Positions 24,920 to 33,252 of a stretch of DNA of 64,000 nt are shown here, piece after piece. Origin of the DNA: Rubrobacter sp. (lineage in GTDB: Bacteria > Actinomycetota > Rubrobacteria > Rubrobacterales > Rubrobacteraceae); the NCBI GenBank assembly GCA_013697825.1, contig JACCWD010000115.1:1-64000 (forward strand), given 5' to 3'. Position 1 is the stretch's first letter, and each line of letters opens with the position of its first letter. Made by a program: the position numbers and the translations under genes. A model generated the notes under the pieces. The model was not told the DNA's origin, made no database searches, and saw nothing but the letters and a program-made list of their open reading frames with translations.

Positions 24920-25930
24920 ATGCCGGTCGCGATAACGGAGAGGACGAGCATAGATTACGACGAGGCGGGGCAGGGGTTTCCGCTTGTTTTGATCGGGGGT
25001 CTCGGTTTTGGCCGATGGGGATGGTTTCGGCAGGTTCCGGCTTTGTCGAGGCATTTCCGGGTCGTCACCTTCGATGTGAAGCGTGAGCGGGTTTTGCGGG
25101 ACGGGGTCGAGGATCTCGCCTCCGACGTGGTCGCGCTCATGGATCACCTCAAAATAAAGAAAGCGCATGTTCTCGGGGCTTCGCTCGGGGGGTTCGTCGC
25201 GCAGGAGCTCGCGCTTCTCCGCCCGGATCTCGTGGAGAAACTGGTTCTCGTATCCACGAGCTATGGCGGTCGCGGGCGCGAGGCGATGTCCGCGTCCGCG
25301 CTCGCGGACATGCTCGGATGGGGCTCCTTTAGCCCGGAGAGTACGGTGCGAAGGGGTTTGGAGACGGCGACATCCGAGAAGTACCGGGCGGAGCATCCCG
25401 GCGAGTTCGAGGAGATCGTCCATTCGAGGCTCGCGGATTCGCCGTCGCAGAGCGCGTATTACGAGCAAATGCAGGCGGGCGCCCGCTTCGACATCTCCGG
25501 CGATGTCGAGAGCATAACCGCTCCGGCGCTCGTCGTCCACGGAGCGGAGGACCGGTACGTGCCGCCCGCCAACGCCGCCGCGCTCGCCGAATCCCTCCTG
25601 GACGCGAAGCTCCGCGTCCTCGACGAAGCCGGGCATCTCGTCTTCATCGAACGCTTCGCCGACGTGAACCGCGAGGTCGTCAACTTTCTCAAGCCCCGGA
25701 AGCCCCGCCGCCACGAACCTGCGGAGAAAAGCCCGGTCGAAGAGCTTCTCGCCGGATGCGCCGGGGTGGTTTCGCGGACCGGGAAGCGGCTCTCATCGCT
25801 CATAAGGCCCGACGGAGGAGGGACTCGCTTCGCTCGCCGGGAGTGGGGAGCCGCTCGCTTCGGAAGTCGGGGGGTCTCGACTGACTCTTTCTCGATACTC
25901 TCGCTTCCCCGCGCGACGGATTTCTGCTGA
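24920..25930 (+). CDS. Alpha/beta-fold hydrolase with repeat-derived tail
   Basis: A 336-residue hydrolase. It has GFPLVLIGGLGFGRWGW (oxyanion region), the nucleophile elbow GASLGGFVAQELALLRPDLV (Ser near 94), the acid in VVHGAEDRYVPP and the His in LDEAGHLVFIERF. The order matches 3-oxoadipate enol-lactonase-like and other esterase/lipase hydrolases; the substrate is unknown. True family homology ends at about residue 265 (NREVVNFLK). Beyond it the protein is basic, and the last ~31 residues (GGTRFARREWGAARFGSRGV and on) are encoded by repeat copy D. ATG 24920 follows GAGGAGG. A role in PHA or ester breakdown is only suggested by the next gene. Confidence 0.82.
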   Translation: MPVAITERTSIDYDEAGQGFPLVLIGGLGFGRWGWFRQVPALSRHFRVVTFDVKRERVLRDGVEDLASDVVALMDHLKIKKAHVLGASLGGFVAQELALLRPDLVEKLVLVSTSYGGRGREAMSASALADMLGWGSFSPESTVRRGLETATSEKYRAEHPGEFEEIVHSRLADSPSQSAYYEQMQAGARFDISGDVESITAPALVVHGAEDRYVPPANAAALAESLLDAKLRVLDEAGHLVFIERFADVNREVVNFLKPRKPRRHEPAEKSPVEELLAGCAGVVSRTGKRLSSLIRPDGGGTRFARREWGAARFGSRGVSTDSFSILSLPRATDFC

Positions 25931-26050
25931 ACTCGACCGGATGCTTTGACGGCGGACGTTCCGATACCTCGCCTTTCCGGACTCCTGGAGCGGAGCCGCA
26001 GGCGAAGCGACTCGCCTCCGCATGTTTCGTTCGGCTCGCGGAGTGGGGAA
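25836..26050. repeat. Dispersed GGGAGTCGGGA element, copy D (reverse orientation)
   Basis: The element begins CGCCGGGAGTGGGGAGCCGC and contains CTTCGGAAGTCGGGGGGTCTC and CTTTGACGGCGGACG, and ends near GCGGAGTGGGGAAAAG. It is more diverged than copies A-C. Its left part is read as the C-terminus of the hydrolase gene. Confidence 0.65.
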
Positions 26051-26118
26051 AAGGTATGGGCGGGGCTTAAGCTACGCGATAGACTGTGATAGTAGACACA
26101 AAGAAAGGGAAGCGGATT

Positions 26119-27969
26119 ATGAGCGAAGCCGGGCCGACGATGCCCTTCGACATGTGGTCGGAGTGGTTCAAAAACAACATGCAGGAAGGCGCGCCGTGGA
26201 TGATGCTCTCCCCCGGCGAAGAGGCCCACGTGAAGACGAAGGCGTCTTCCGGCAAAGACCCGCTCCTCTCCGTCGTCGAGAAGGCGTGGGAGGCGAACCC
26301 GCTGCAAAGCGTCCTCCCGATAAACTGGGTCGAGATCACACGCTCCCTGCAAACGCTGTGGATGCGCGAGATGCGCGACCCCGCCCGCGCCACGGAGCGC
26401 GCCATGGACTACAACATGCGCGCATGGAGCGCGGCGATGGAGTCGTGGAACAAAACCGTCTCGCGCCTATGGGGCATCCCCGTCGAGGAGGACGAAGGCT
26501 CCGACAGCCGCTTCTCCGCCCCTGAGTGGGAGACGAACCCGTACTACCACACGCTCAAGGAAACATACAACCTCGCCTCCGAATACCTCCTCGCCGAGGC
26601 CGAGGAGACCGACGGGGATGTCGGCACGGAGGAGCAACGTCGCCTCCGATTCCATCTCAAGCAGTTCGTTGACGCGATGGCCCCGGTCAACTTCCTCCTC
26701 ACGAATCCAGCGGCCCTCCGGCGGGTCGTCGAGACGGGCGGGGCGAGCGTCGCCGAGGGGACGAGGAACCTCCTCTCCGACGTTCAAGAAGGCAAGCTCA
26801 CCATGACCGACATCAACGCCTTCGAGCCGGGCGAGAATTTGGCGATAACCCCCGGAAAGGTCGTGTACCGCAACGAGCTCATCGAGCTGATCCAGTACGA
26901 GCCGCAGACCGAGAAGGTGCATGAGATCCCGATGGTGTGGATGCCGCCGTGGATCAACAAATACTACATCCTCGACATGCAGCCGAAGAACAGCTTCGTG
27001 AAGTACATGGTCGAGCAAGGCTATACGCTCTTCGTGGTAAGCTGGAAGAACCCCGACGCTTCGATGGACGAAACGACCTTCGAGGACTATATGCACAAAG
27101 GACCGCTGGCGGCGGCGGAGGTCGTCCGGGACATAACCGGAAGCGAGACCGTCAACCCGATGGGATATTGCATTGGAGGCACGCTGCTCGCGATGACGCT
27201 CGCATACCTCGAAGCTAAGGGCGAGAACAAGTTTGGCCCGGCGACGTTCATGGTCAGCTTGCAGGACTTCTCCGAGGTGGGGGACACGTCGGTGTTCGTG
27301 GACGACGAGCAGATCGACTTCATGGAGCGTCAAATGCTCGAGAGGGGCTACCTCGACAGCAGCTCGCTCTATAACATGTTCAACCTCCTCCGCTCCAACG
27401 ACCTCATCTGGTCGAACGTCGTCAACAATTACCTCATGGGACAAAAGCCCCCCTCCTTCGACCTCCTCTATTGGAACTCCGACAATACGAGGATGACGAG
27501 AAATGCCCACAGTTTCTACATGAGGAACACGTACCTCGAGAACAACCTCGTCGAGCCGGGCAAGGTGAAGCTCGACGACGTGCCGATAGATTTGAGTCGC
27601 ATCAAGCAGGATGTCTACGCTGTCGGGGCGGAGAAGGACCACATAGTGCCGTGGAAGTCCGCGTGGCGCATAAGCCAGCTCGTGAGCGGAAACACCCGCT
27701 TCATCATGGCTAACAGCGGCCACATCGCCGGGATAATAAACCACCCCGGCAAAGGCAAGGGCAACTTCTGGACGAACGACGCCGCCGAGAAAGCGAACAC
27801 CCCCGAGGAATGGTTCGAGACGACTGAAAAGCACGAAGGCTCGTGGTGGACCGACTGGGCGAAGTGGCTCTCCGAGCGGAGCGGCAAAAAGAAAGACCCG
27901 CCGAAGATGGGAAGCGAGAAACATCCGCCGTTGGAAGACGCTCCCGGAACTTACGTGAAGGAGAGATAA
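26119..27969 (+). CDS. phaC: Class I poly(3-hydroxyalkanoate) synthase
   Basis: A 616-residue PHA synthase that polymerises (R)-3-hydroxyacyl-CoA on granules. The N-terminal domain (residues about 1-220) contains the family segment LKQFVDAMAPVNFLLTNPAA; the alpha/beta core has the lipase-like box GYCIGG with catalytic Cys C351, Asp D507 in GAEKDHIVPW and His H535 in NSGHIAGIINHP. VSWKNPDASMDETTFEDY and the length fit class I synthases, which work without a PhaE or PhaR subunit. ATG 26119 is preceded by AAAGGGAAGCGG; GTG 26086 is an alternative that lacks a good site. It stands alone on its strand. A separate class III-type pair lies 1-5 kb downstream. Confidence 0.93.
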   Translation: MSEAGPTMPFDMWSEWFKNNMQEGAPWMMLSPGEEAHVKTKASSGKDPLLSVVEKAWEANPLQSVLPINWVEITRSLQTLWMREMRDPARATERAMDYNMRAWSAAMESWNKTVSRLWGIPVEEDEGSDSRFSAPEWETNPYYHTLKETYNLASEYLLAEAEETDGDVGTEEQRRLRFHLKQFVDAMAPVNFLLTNPAALRRVVETGGASVAEGTRNLLSDVQEGKLTMTDINAFEPGENLAITPGKVVYRNELIELIQYEPQTEKVHEIPMVWMPPWINKYYILDMQPKNSFVKYMVEQGYTLFVVSWKNPDASMDETTFEDYMHKGPLAAAEVVRDITGSETVNPMGYCIGGTLLAMTLAYLEAKGENKFGPATFMVSLQDFSEVGDTSVFVDDEQIDFMERQMLERGYLDSSSLYNMFNLLRSNDLIWSNVVNNYLMGQKPPSFDLLYWNSDNTRMTRNAHSFYMRNTYLENNLVEPGKVKLDDVPIDLSRIKQDVYAVGAEKDHIVPWKSAWRISQLVSGNTRFIMANSGHIAGIINHPGKGKGNFWTNDAAEKANTPEEWFETTEKHEGSWWTDWAKWLSERSGKKKDPPKMGSEKHPPLEDAPGTYVKER

Positions 27970-28063
27970 ACTCGAAGGCGAGGGATCGGGGGCCGCAGCC
28001 TCCGACCCCTCGCAAGAAGCCTCGTCCGCCCCGGCGACGGAATTCAAAAGTTTGTTAAAGGTC

Positions 28064-28091
28064 CCCCCATAGCGTGTCAACGCTATGGGGG
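28064..28091. promoter_or_regulatory. Perfect hairpin upstream of small Cys-rich gene
   Basis: CCCCCATAGCG (28064-28074) and CGCTATGGGGG (28081-28091) form a perfect 11-base stem with a 6-base loop. No U-run follows on either strand. It lies 90 bases after phaC and 90 before the small Cys-rich gene, so it may be a processing or terminator structure or a protein-binding site. Confidence 0.5.
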
Positions 28092-28182
28092 TGCGATATA
28101 TTGTGGGTAGTCACGATAGTTGCATACTGGCTATCGTATAGAAACTTTCGTGGGGAAGGTTTCGCGGGGAAAGGAGGAGGCT

Positions 28183-28395
28183 TTGACGGCTACCATTGTC
28201 GAGCACACGCGGGGTCATTACGAGGTGCTTGAGGTCCACAGCGGCAGGGACTGCGTTTGGTGTCCGGAGTGCGTGGTTGTGGAGCGCGGGTGCGGGGAGA
28301 TGTTGCACTTCACGAACCCCGGCGAGGCGGTTTGCCGATGCGGGCAGGGCCATGCGGGCGTCGCGTGCGGGACGAGTTGGAGGCGCGGCGGATGA
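28183..28395 (+). CDS. Small cysteine-rich protein, zinc-ribbon-like
   Basis: A 70-residue protein starting with TTG, chosen because AAAGGAGGAGG lies just upstream. Eight cysteines occur in a pattern CVWCPECVVV, then CGEM, then CRCG, and one near the end. This spacing suggests one or two small zinc-binding knuckles. The text HYEVLEVHSGRDCVWCPECV resembles a small uncharacterised family I associate with Rubrobacter-type genomes, but this is from memory and not tested. Function is unknown. The next gene follows within 100 bases and may be in the same transcript. Confidence 0.55.
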   Translation: MTATIVEHTRGHYEVLEVHSGRDCVWCPECVVVERGCGEMLHFTNPGEAVCRCGQGHAGVACGTSWRRGG

Positions 28396-28476
28396 GGGCC
28401 GGTGGAGACCCTCCCTGGCGCGAGGAATTTAGAGGCGAACCGGAGCGTTCCGAGTATCGGTACTGGGTTGAGTTGA

Positions 28477-28842
28477 ATGAAATCGATTGAGCGGGAGGAA
28501 GGGGAGCTACGAAGCTCGTTGGCGAGGCCGGTCTCCGGCCATTACCTCATCGTCCGGCGGGACTTTGGGGGTTTGGAGCTTCCGCATCTGTCGCTGGGTG
28601 GACGCGAGGGCGTGTTGCCGATCTTCTCTTCCGAGAAGGCGGCCGAGAGGTTCCTCGCCTCTCGCCTCCCTGGCGACGGATGGCGAGTGAGGGGCTTCTC
28701 CAGAGGCGAAGTCATCTCCCTCCTCTTCGCGTTCGGCGAGGGGGTAAGGTGGATGGCGCCGGATCCCGAATCCCCGGCAAGGGAAGGCGGCGGACCCCGC
28801 CCGATGAGCCGGGGCGCCTTCATAGAGTTTCTGGCCGGATAG
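28477..28842 (+). CDS. Hypothetical protein
   Basis: A 121-residue soluble protein with no recognised domain. The best-formed part is HYLIVRRDFGGLELPHLSLG followed by LPIFSSEKAAERFLASRLPG and RGFSRGEVISLLFAFGEGV, suggesting a small alpha/beta fold of about 85 residues. The ATG at 28477 has little ribosome site; a TTG at 28519, after GGGAGGAAGGGGAG, is an alternative start that would remove 14 residues. It ends 50 bases before the convergent phaC gene, separated by a hairpin. Confidence 0.55.
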   Translation: MKSIEREEGELRSSLARPVSGHYLIVRRDFGGLELPHLSLGGREGVLPIFSSEKAAERFLASRLPGDGWRVRGFSRGEVISLLFAFGEGVRWMAPDPESPAREGGGPRPMSRGAFIEFLAG

Positions 28843-28862
28843 CCGACGACCCGATAAACACG

Positions 28863-28890
28863 AAGGGCAGAGCCGCCAAGCTCCGCCCTT
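28863..28890. terminator. Bidirectional hairpin between convergent genes
   Basis: AAGGGCAGAGC (28863-28873) and GCTCCGCCCTT (28880-28890) pair with one mismatch over a 6-base loop, filling the gap between the + strand hypothetical gene and the - strand PHA synthase. U-tracts are poor. Confidence 0.55.
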
Positions 28891-28891
28891 C

Positions 28892-29980
28892 CTATGCGTG
28901 TCCCGCCGAGTCCTTTTGGTTCGAGCGCTCGGCGAGCCATTCGTTGATCTTCGGCCAAAGCCCCTTCTTGGCTCCGCGCCCGGTCATGAGGCCGACGTGG
29001 CCCGCGTCTTGTACGAAGAACTCCTTGTCCTCGCTGGAGACGTATTCCATCGTCGCCTCGGCTTGCGGGATGGAGCAAATATGGTCTTTCGTTCCCGCGA
29101 TGTTGAGGAGCGGGGCTTTTATGTTCGAGAGATCCACGCGGCGGCCGCGGAGCTTGATCTCACCTTTCACCAGCTTGTCTTGCTGGTAAAACTCGGTGAT
29201 CCACTGCTTGAAAGCCGCTCCGGGGAACGGGGGGCCGTCGTTTACCCACTTGTTCATCGCGAGCCAGCCCTCCATCGGCTTGTCCTCGAAGAGCCGCTCC
29301 CACATGCCCACGTACGTCCCGACGTAGTTCGTGACCGGTTTCATCATCCGGTTCCCGGTGTCTATGATCTCCCCCGGAATGTTTCCGAAGGCATCTGCCA
29401 GAAGTCCCGGCTTGAGGTATTTGTCGTTGGTGAAGAGCGAATAGAGTCCGATGGAATCCCTCGGGAAGGAGGTCGGGGCGGTCATGAGGACGAGGTTCTT
29501 CAGAGTGTCGGGGAAGAGCGAGGCGTACATCGCGCTCATCGTCCCGCCCATGCAATATCCGAAGAGCGTGAAGTCGTCGGTGCCGGAGGTTCTCATGACC
29601 TTCTTCGCGGCTCTCGGGATGTAGTCGAGAACGTAGTGTTCGAAGGACATGTCCTTGTCCTCGTCGCCTGGAATTCCCCAGTCGAGCATGTACACGTCGA
29701 AGCCCTCGCTCGTGAGGTATTCGATGAGGCTGTTTCCCGGCATGAGGTCGAGGATGTACGGGCGGTTTATGAGGGCGTAGATTATGAGGATCGGGGTTTT
29801 GTGCGTCTTCTCTTTGGACGGCTCGTAACGGTAGAGTTTGGCTTTGTTCTTCGTCCAGACAACTTCTTTGGGGGTTTGCCCGGTGTCGGCCTGCGCGCCC
29901 TCCATGACGATACGCATGCCTTGCGAGTACTTGTCGAAGAAGTTCTCCGTGTCCGCCGGAACGAAAGTTTGCTCGGTCAT
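28892..29980 (-). CDS. phaC: Class III-type poly(3-hydroxyalkanoate) synthase subunit PhaC
   Basis: This 362-residue PHA synthase is of the short type that needs a partner subunit. It shows YRYEPSKEKTHKTPILIIYA, DVYMLDWGIPGDEDKDMSFE, the lipase-like box GYCMGG with C143, Asp D299 in GTKDHICS and His H328 in DAGHVGLMTG. The size (about 355-365) and absence of the long N-terminal domain fit class III/IV synthases. It starts with ATG immediately after the PhaE stop, so the two are translationally coupled, as in Allochromatium phaC-phaE loci. It differs clearly from the class I enzyme encoded at 26119-27969, so the organism carries both synthase classes side by side. Confidence 0.92.
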   Translation of the reverse strand: MTEQTFVPADTENFFDKYSQGMRIVMEGAQADTGQTPKEVVWTKNKAKLYRYEPSKEKTHKTPILIIYALINRPYILDLMPGNSLIEYLTSEGFDVYMLDWGIPGDEDKDMSFEHYVLDYIPRAAKKVMRTSGTDDFTLFGYCMGGTMSAMYASLFPDTLKNLVLMTAPTSFPRDSIGLYSLFTNDKYLKPGLLADAFGNIPGEIIDTGNRMMKPVTNYVGTYVGMWERLFEDKPMEGWLAMNKWVNDGPPFPGAAFKQWITEFYQQDKLVKGEIKLRGRRVDLSNIKAPLLNIAGTKDHICSIPQAEATMEYVSSEDKEFFVQDAGHVGLMTGRGAKKGLWPKINEWLAERSNQKDSAGHA

Positions 29981-31225
29981 TTATGCGTCTCCCTTCTTAC
30001 GGACATCTTCGACGGTGATCTGGCCGTCCGCCCCGGTTCCGTTGACTTCGGCGAGGTTTACGTTCATGTCCTCGGCCTTTCGCCTCGCGGCGTCCGTCGC
30101 CCGGATTTCAGAGGCGTTCGCTGAGACGCGCGCCGATGCGTTCGCCGGGATACTCGCCGGAGCTTCGCTGTTGGATGAGATGTTCGCGAGGGCGGCGAGG
30201 ACTTGGTCGAGCTTGCTCTCCACCTCATCCATGCGCCCGCTCAAGCTATCCGACGCGCTCGTGTCGGCAGGCTGGTCGATTGCCGTGGAAACTGCGTCGA
30301 GTTTCCCTTCCACGCGATCCATGCGCTCTCCGAGGCCGTCGGTCGCGCTCGTGTCGGCGGGGCGATCCACCGCGGTGGATATACCGTCGAGCTTGCCTTC
30401 GAGGTCGCCGAGACGCTTCTCCATCCCGTCGTTCGCCTTGTCGGAGCGTTTGGCGAGCTTGTCCTCGAGCTTGTCGAGTCGCTTCTCGATCTTTTCCTCG
30501 GTTTTGTCCACTTTCTTCTCGACCTTGCCGAGGTGCTTCTCGATGTCGGAGATCTTCCCGTCGGCGAGCGAGGCGGCCTGGCTGTCGCCCATGTCCTCGA
30601 CGGCGTCCTCGATGTTGTCCACCTTCTCTTCGAGCGCGACCACGAGCGACGCGACGCGGGTTATGTCGCTCCGGGTCGGAATCTGGATGTTGTGGAGATA
30701 CTCCTCGGACTGCCGTTTGTAAATCTTGTAAAAGCTCGCGTAATTCTGGAGAAAGCGGCTTCCTTGTTCGAGGAACTCTTCCCTCTCCACAATATCCTGA
30801 ACGAACTCCGAGTACGGGCCGCTCGTCGCGTTGTACCAGTGGACGGCGAACTCGAGCGGGTCTTTCGGCATTTGTTCGACGGCCATGAGGTTCTCCCGCG
30901 CCTGATCGAGCATTTCCATCCATCTCGGAGCCATGCCCATCATCTCGGTCGCGTTCTCGGCGGATTTGCGCCAGTTCTCCATCGTCATGTCAACGCCTTT
31001 TTGCCACGCGCCCGCGGCGGCATCGGTGCCGTTCCCGCCGCCGATGGAACCCATGCTCCGCATGGTTTGCTCGCGCATGTTCTCCATGCCCTCATACCAC
31101 CGGCGGTAAAGACCCCATGGATCCATATAGTTCGCGCCGCCTCGGTCGAGCGAGTCCGTCCACATACGAGATCCCGTCTCGTACCATTGCCGCCAAAGGT
31201 TCGTGGGATCCATTCTCTCAGTCAA
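29981..31225 (-). CDS. phaE: PhaE-like synthase subunit with coiled coil and C-terminal E3-binding-like domain
   Basis: A 414-residue protein. Residues 1-180 have PhaE features: MDPTNLWRQWYETGSRMW, LYRRWYEGMENMREQTM, FAVHWYNATSGPYSEFVQDI and ending with LHNIQIPTRSDITRVASLV. Next, residues about 195-270 form a Lys/Glu coiled coil. Then a 30-residue period repeats (EGKLD at 276 and 306, ESKLD at 336, joined by PADTSA linkers). The last 39 residues contain ATDAARRKAEDMNVNLAEVN and GTGADGQITVEDVRK, the pattern of a peripheral-subunit-binding (E3-binding) domain, not expected in PhaE. TTG 31225 is chosen because GGGAGG lies 9 bases upstream; an earlier TTG at 31255 has no site. PhaE activates PhaC; the C-terminal domain may tether the granule to another complex or to DNA. 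Confidence 0.85.
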   Translation of the reverse strand: MTERMDPTNLWRQWYETGSRMWTDSLDRGGANYMDPWGLYRRWYEGMENMREQTMRSMGSIGGGNGTDAAAGAWQKGVDMTMENWRKSAENATEMMGMAPRWMEMLDQARENLMAVEQMPKDPLEFAVHWYNATSGPYSEFVQDIVEREEFLEQGSRFLQNYASFYKIYKRQSEEYLHNIQIPTRSDITRVASLVVALEEKVDNIEDAVEDMGDSQAASLADGKISDIEKHLGKVEKKVDKTEEKIEKRLDKLEDKLAKRSDKANDGMEKRLGDLEGKLDGISTAVDRPADTSATDGLGERMDRVEGKLDAVSTAIDQPADTSASDSLSGRMDEVESKLDQVLAALANISSNSEAPASIPANASARVSANASEIRATDAARRKAEDMNVNLAEVNGTGADGQITVEDVRKKGDA

Positions 31226-31273
31226 GCTCGAAACCCTCCCAGGGTCTTTTTCCAATTACTTTCCTGAAATTTC

Positions 31274-31314
31274 ATTATATCCGATTTAGAGTAAATATAT
31301 GCGTAGTACATATA
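31274..31314 (-). promoter_or_regulatory. Promoter and candidate PadR site upstream of phaE
   Basis: On the minus strand a perfect TATAAT (31274-31279) lies about 50 bases before phaE, with a poor -35. Upstream is the palindromic TATATGTACTACGCATATA region (31296-31314), containing ATGT-N5-GCAT. It resembles the site at 17748-17762 in the PhaQ-like gene's promoter, so the same regulator may act on both. Confidence 0.5.
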
Positions 31315-31385
31315 CCGAGGGAGCGGAGACGCAACGAGATGGAGGAGGCGCGATCCTTTCCCCGACTCCTCCATACCTCGAATTC

Positions 31386-33053
31386 TCAAAGCTCCCGGAG
31401 TTCTCGCCGCAAAAACTTCCCCGTCGCCGTCTTCGGAACCTCGTCGAGGAAGGCGATGCTTCGGGGATATTTGTATGCCGCCATGTTCTCTTTGCAATGC
31501 GCGATGAGGTCTTCCTCGGAGACGGAGTTTCCGTCTTTCAACGCGACGAACGCCTTCACCGTCTCGCCCCGGTATTCGTCGGGTATGCCGACCACGGCGG
31601 CTTCGCGAACCGCCGGGTGCGTATAAAGCATGTCCTCGACCTCGCGCGGCCACACTTTATAGCCCGAGACGTTTATCATGTCTTTCTTCCGATCCACGAT
31701 GTAAAAGAAGCCGTCCTCGTCCATGACGGCTACGTCGCCCGTGAGGAAGAAGCCGTCGTGGAAAGCCTTCTCGGTCTCCTCCGGCTTCTCCCAGTAATGA
31801 GAGAAGATCATCGGCCCGCGAGCCGCGAACTCCCCCGACTCACCGACCGCGACTTCCTTCGACGGGTCTTCGAGGCTCACGAGACGCGCCTCGCACCCCG
31901 GTATCGGGACGCCGACGGACAACGCTCCGCTGTTTTTGTCCACGGGAGCCTTCGTCCCGTATGGAGTCCCGTGTGTCGGAGAGTTCGATTCGGTGAGTCC
32001 GTAAATATTGTGGATGTACACACCGAACTTCTCCTCGAACTGCTCGGTGATCGACGGCGCGATGGGCGCGCCTCCACTGTACACCTTCGTGAGCGAGGCG
32101 AGGGCGTCTTCTTTCGCCCCGGAGACGTTCATCAACGAGAGGAAGACCGTGATCGCCCCGACGGTGAACGTCGGGCGCCACTTTTCGACGAGCCGGAGCG
32201 TCTCGGCGGGGTCGGGACGATGGTACAAAACGAGCGGTATTCCGGCGAGTCCGGCGACTCCGATGTGTCCGACGAGGCCCGTTATGTGGAAGAGCGGCGC
32301 GACCCCGAGAACCGAGTCTTCATCGTCGAGTCGCATCCAAACCCGGTACACCTCCGAGTTGTACGCGACGTTTGAGTGCGTCTCGACCGCCCCCTTCGGC
32401 CTCCCCGTCGTCCCGGACGTGTACACGAGCATCGCCATGTCCGCGGGCGTTGTCGGGACTTTCACCGAAGCGTCCGGCTCCGTCGCCCGTATCGTCTCCA
32501 TCAAATCGTCCGCGCCTTCGTGCTCGATCCTCTCGGCTGCGGCGAGGTTCGGGCGGTCGTAGCCCTCGGGGAGAAAATCGAGTTCGCTCGTCGTGAAGAC
32601 GTGTTCGACGGCGGTGGCGGAAACCACGTCTTTGGCGACGTCCCGATACAAACTTTCGAGGCAAACGAGGATCTTCGCTCCGGAGTCGTTGAGGTGGTAT
32701 TCGATCTCCCGCCCTTTGAGCATCGGGTTGAGCGGCACGACCGCCGCCCCACGCTTCCATGCTCCGTAAAGCGCGACGAGGAATTGCGGGTTGTTTTGGA
32801 GATAAACCGCCACCCGGTCGCCCTTTTCTATTTCCCGGCTCGCGAGGACGGCGGCGAAGCGGTTCGCCATATCGTCGAGTTCCGAGTACGAGATCGTCTC
32901 GTCGAAATAGCGTATGGCATCGGTGTTCGGGACGCGCCTTGCGGAGTCCTCGAAGAGATCGGCCATGCTCTTCGAGGGCATCGGAAGCTCTTTTGGGACG
33001 TACTCGGCGTATCGTTCCAGCCACGGCTTCGCTTCGTACACGGACGACGGCAT
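31386..33053 (-). CDS. Acyl-CoA synthetase (AMP-forming)
   Basis: A 555-residue ANL-superfamily ligase that activates a carboxylic acid to acyl-CoA with ATP. Visible motifs are YTSGTTGRPKGAVETHSNV (P-loop), the aromatic segment APLFHITGLVGHIG, IYGLTESNSPT, the hinge/adenylate DGFFLTGDVAVMDEDGFFYI followed by VDRKKDMINVSGYKVWPREV, and the C-terminal catalytic Lys in PKTATGKFLRREL. Length and motif set fit medium/long-chain fatty-acid-CoA ligases. It is upstream of phaEC on the same strand, so a role in supplying acyl-CoA precursors to PHA is plausible but not proven. AGAGGAGG precedes ATG. Confidence 0.9.
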   Translation of the reverse strand: MPSSVYEAKPWLERYAEYVPKELPMPSKSMADLFEDSARRVPNTDAIRYFDETISYSELDDMANRFAAVLASREIEKGDRVAVYLQNNPQFLVALYGAWKRGAAVVPLNPMLKGREIEYHLNDSGAKILVCLESLYRDVAKDVVSATAVEHVFTTSELDFLPEGYDRPNLAAAERIEHEGADDLMETIRATEPDASVKVPTTPADMAMLVYTSGTTGRPKGAVETHSNVAYNSEVYRVWMRLDDEDSVLGVAPLFHITGLVGHIGVAGLAGIPLVLYHRPDPAETLRLVEKWRPTFTVGAITVFLSLMNVSGAKEDALASLTKVYSGGAPIAPSITEQFEEKFGVYIHNIYGLTESNSPTHGTPYGTKAPVDKNSGALSVGVPIPGCEARLVSLEDPSKEVAVGESGEFAARGPMIFSHYWEKPEETEKAFHDGFFLTGDVAVMDEDGFFYIVDRKKDMINVSGYKVWPREVEDMLYTHPAVREAAVVGIPDEYRGETVKAFVALKDGNSVSEEDLIAHCKENMAAYKYPRSIAFLDEVPKTATGKFLRRELREL

Positions 33054-33252
33054 GAAGACCTCCTCTTCGCGCTTTCCCCATCGGGTTCCCGGATTCGATT
33101 CCCGTACTCGTATTCTTTATTCCGTTTGTGGGTTTGTCAATTTCCTGCCGAGGCGTCCGCTGGGTTGCTGCTGAATCCGAACGTCCGTATAGTGGTTTGC
33201 GCGAGTCGGTTTGGGGAAGACTCGAAGGAAACGGGAGGGAAGGAGAGCATTC

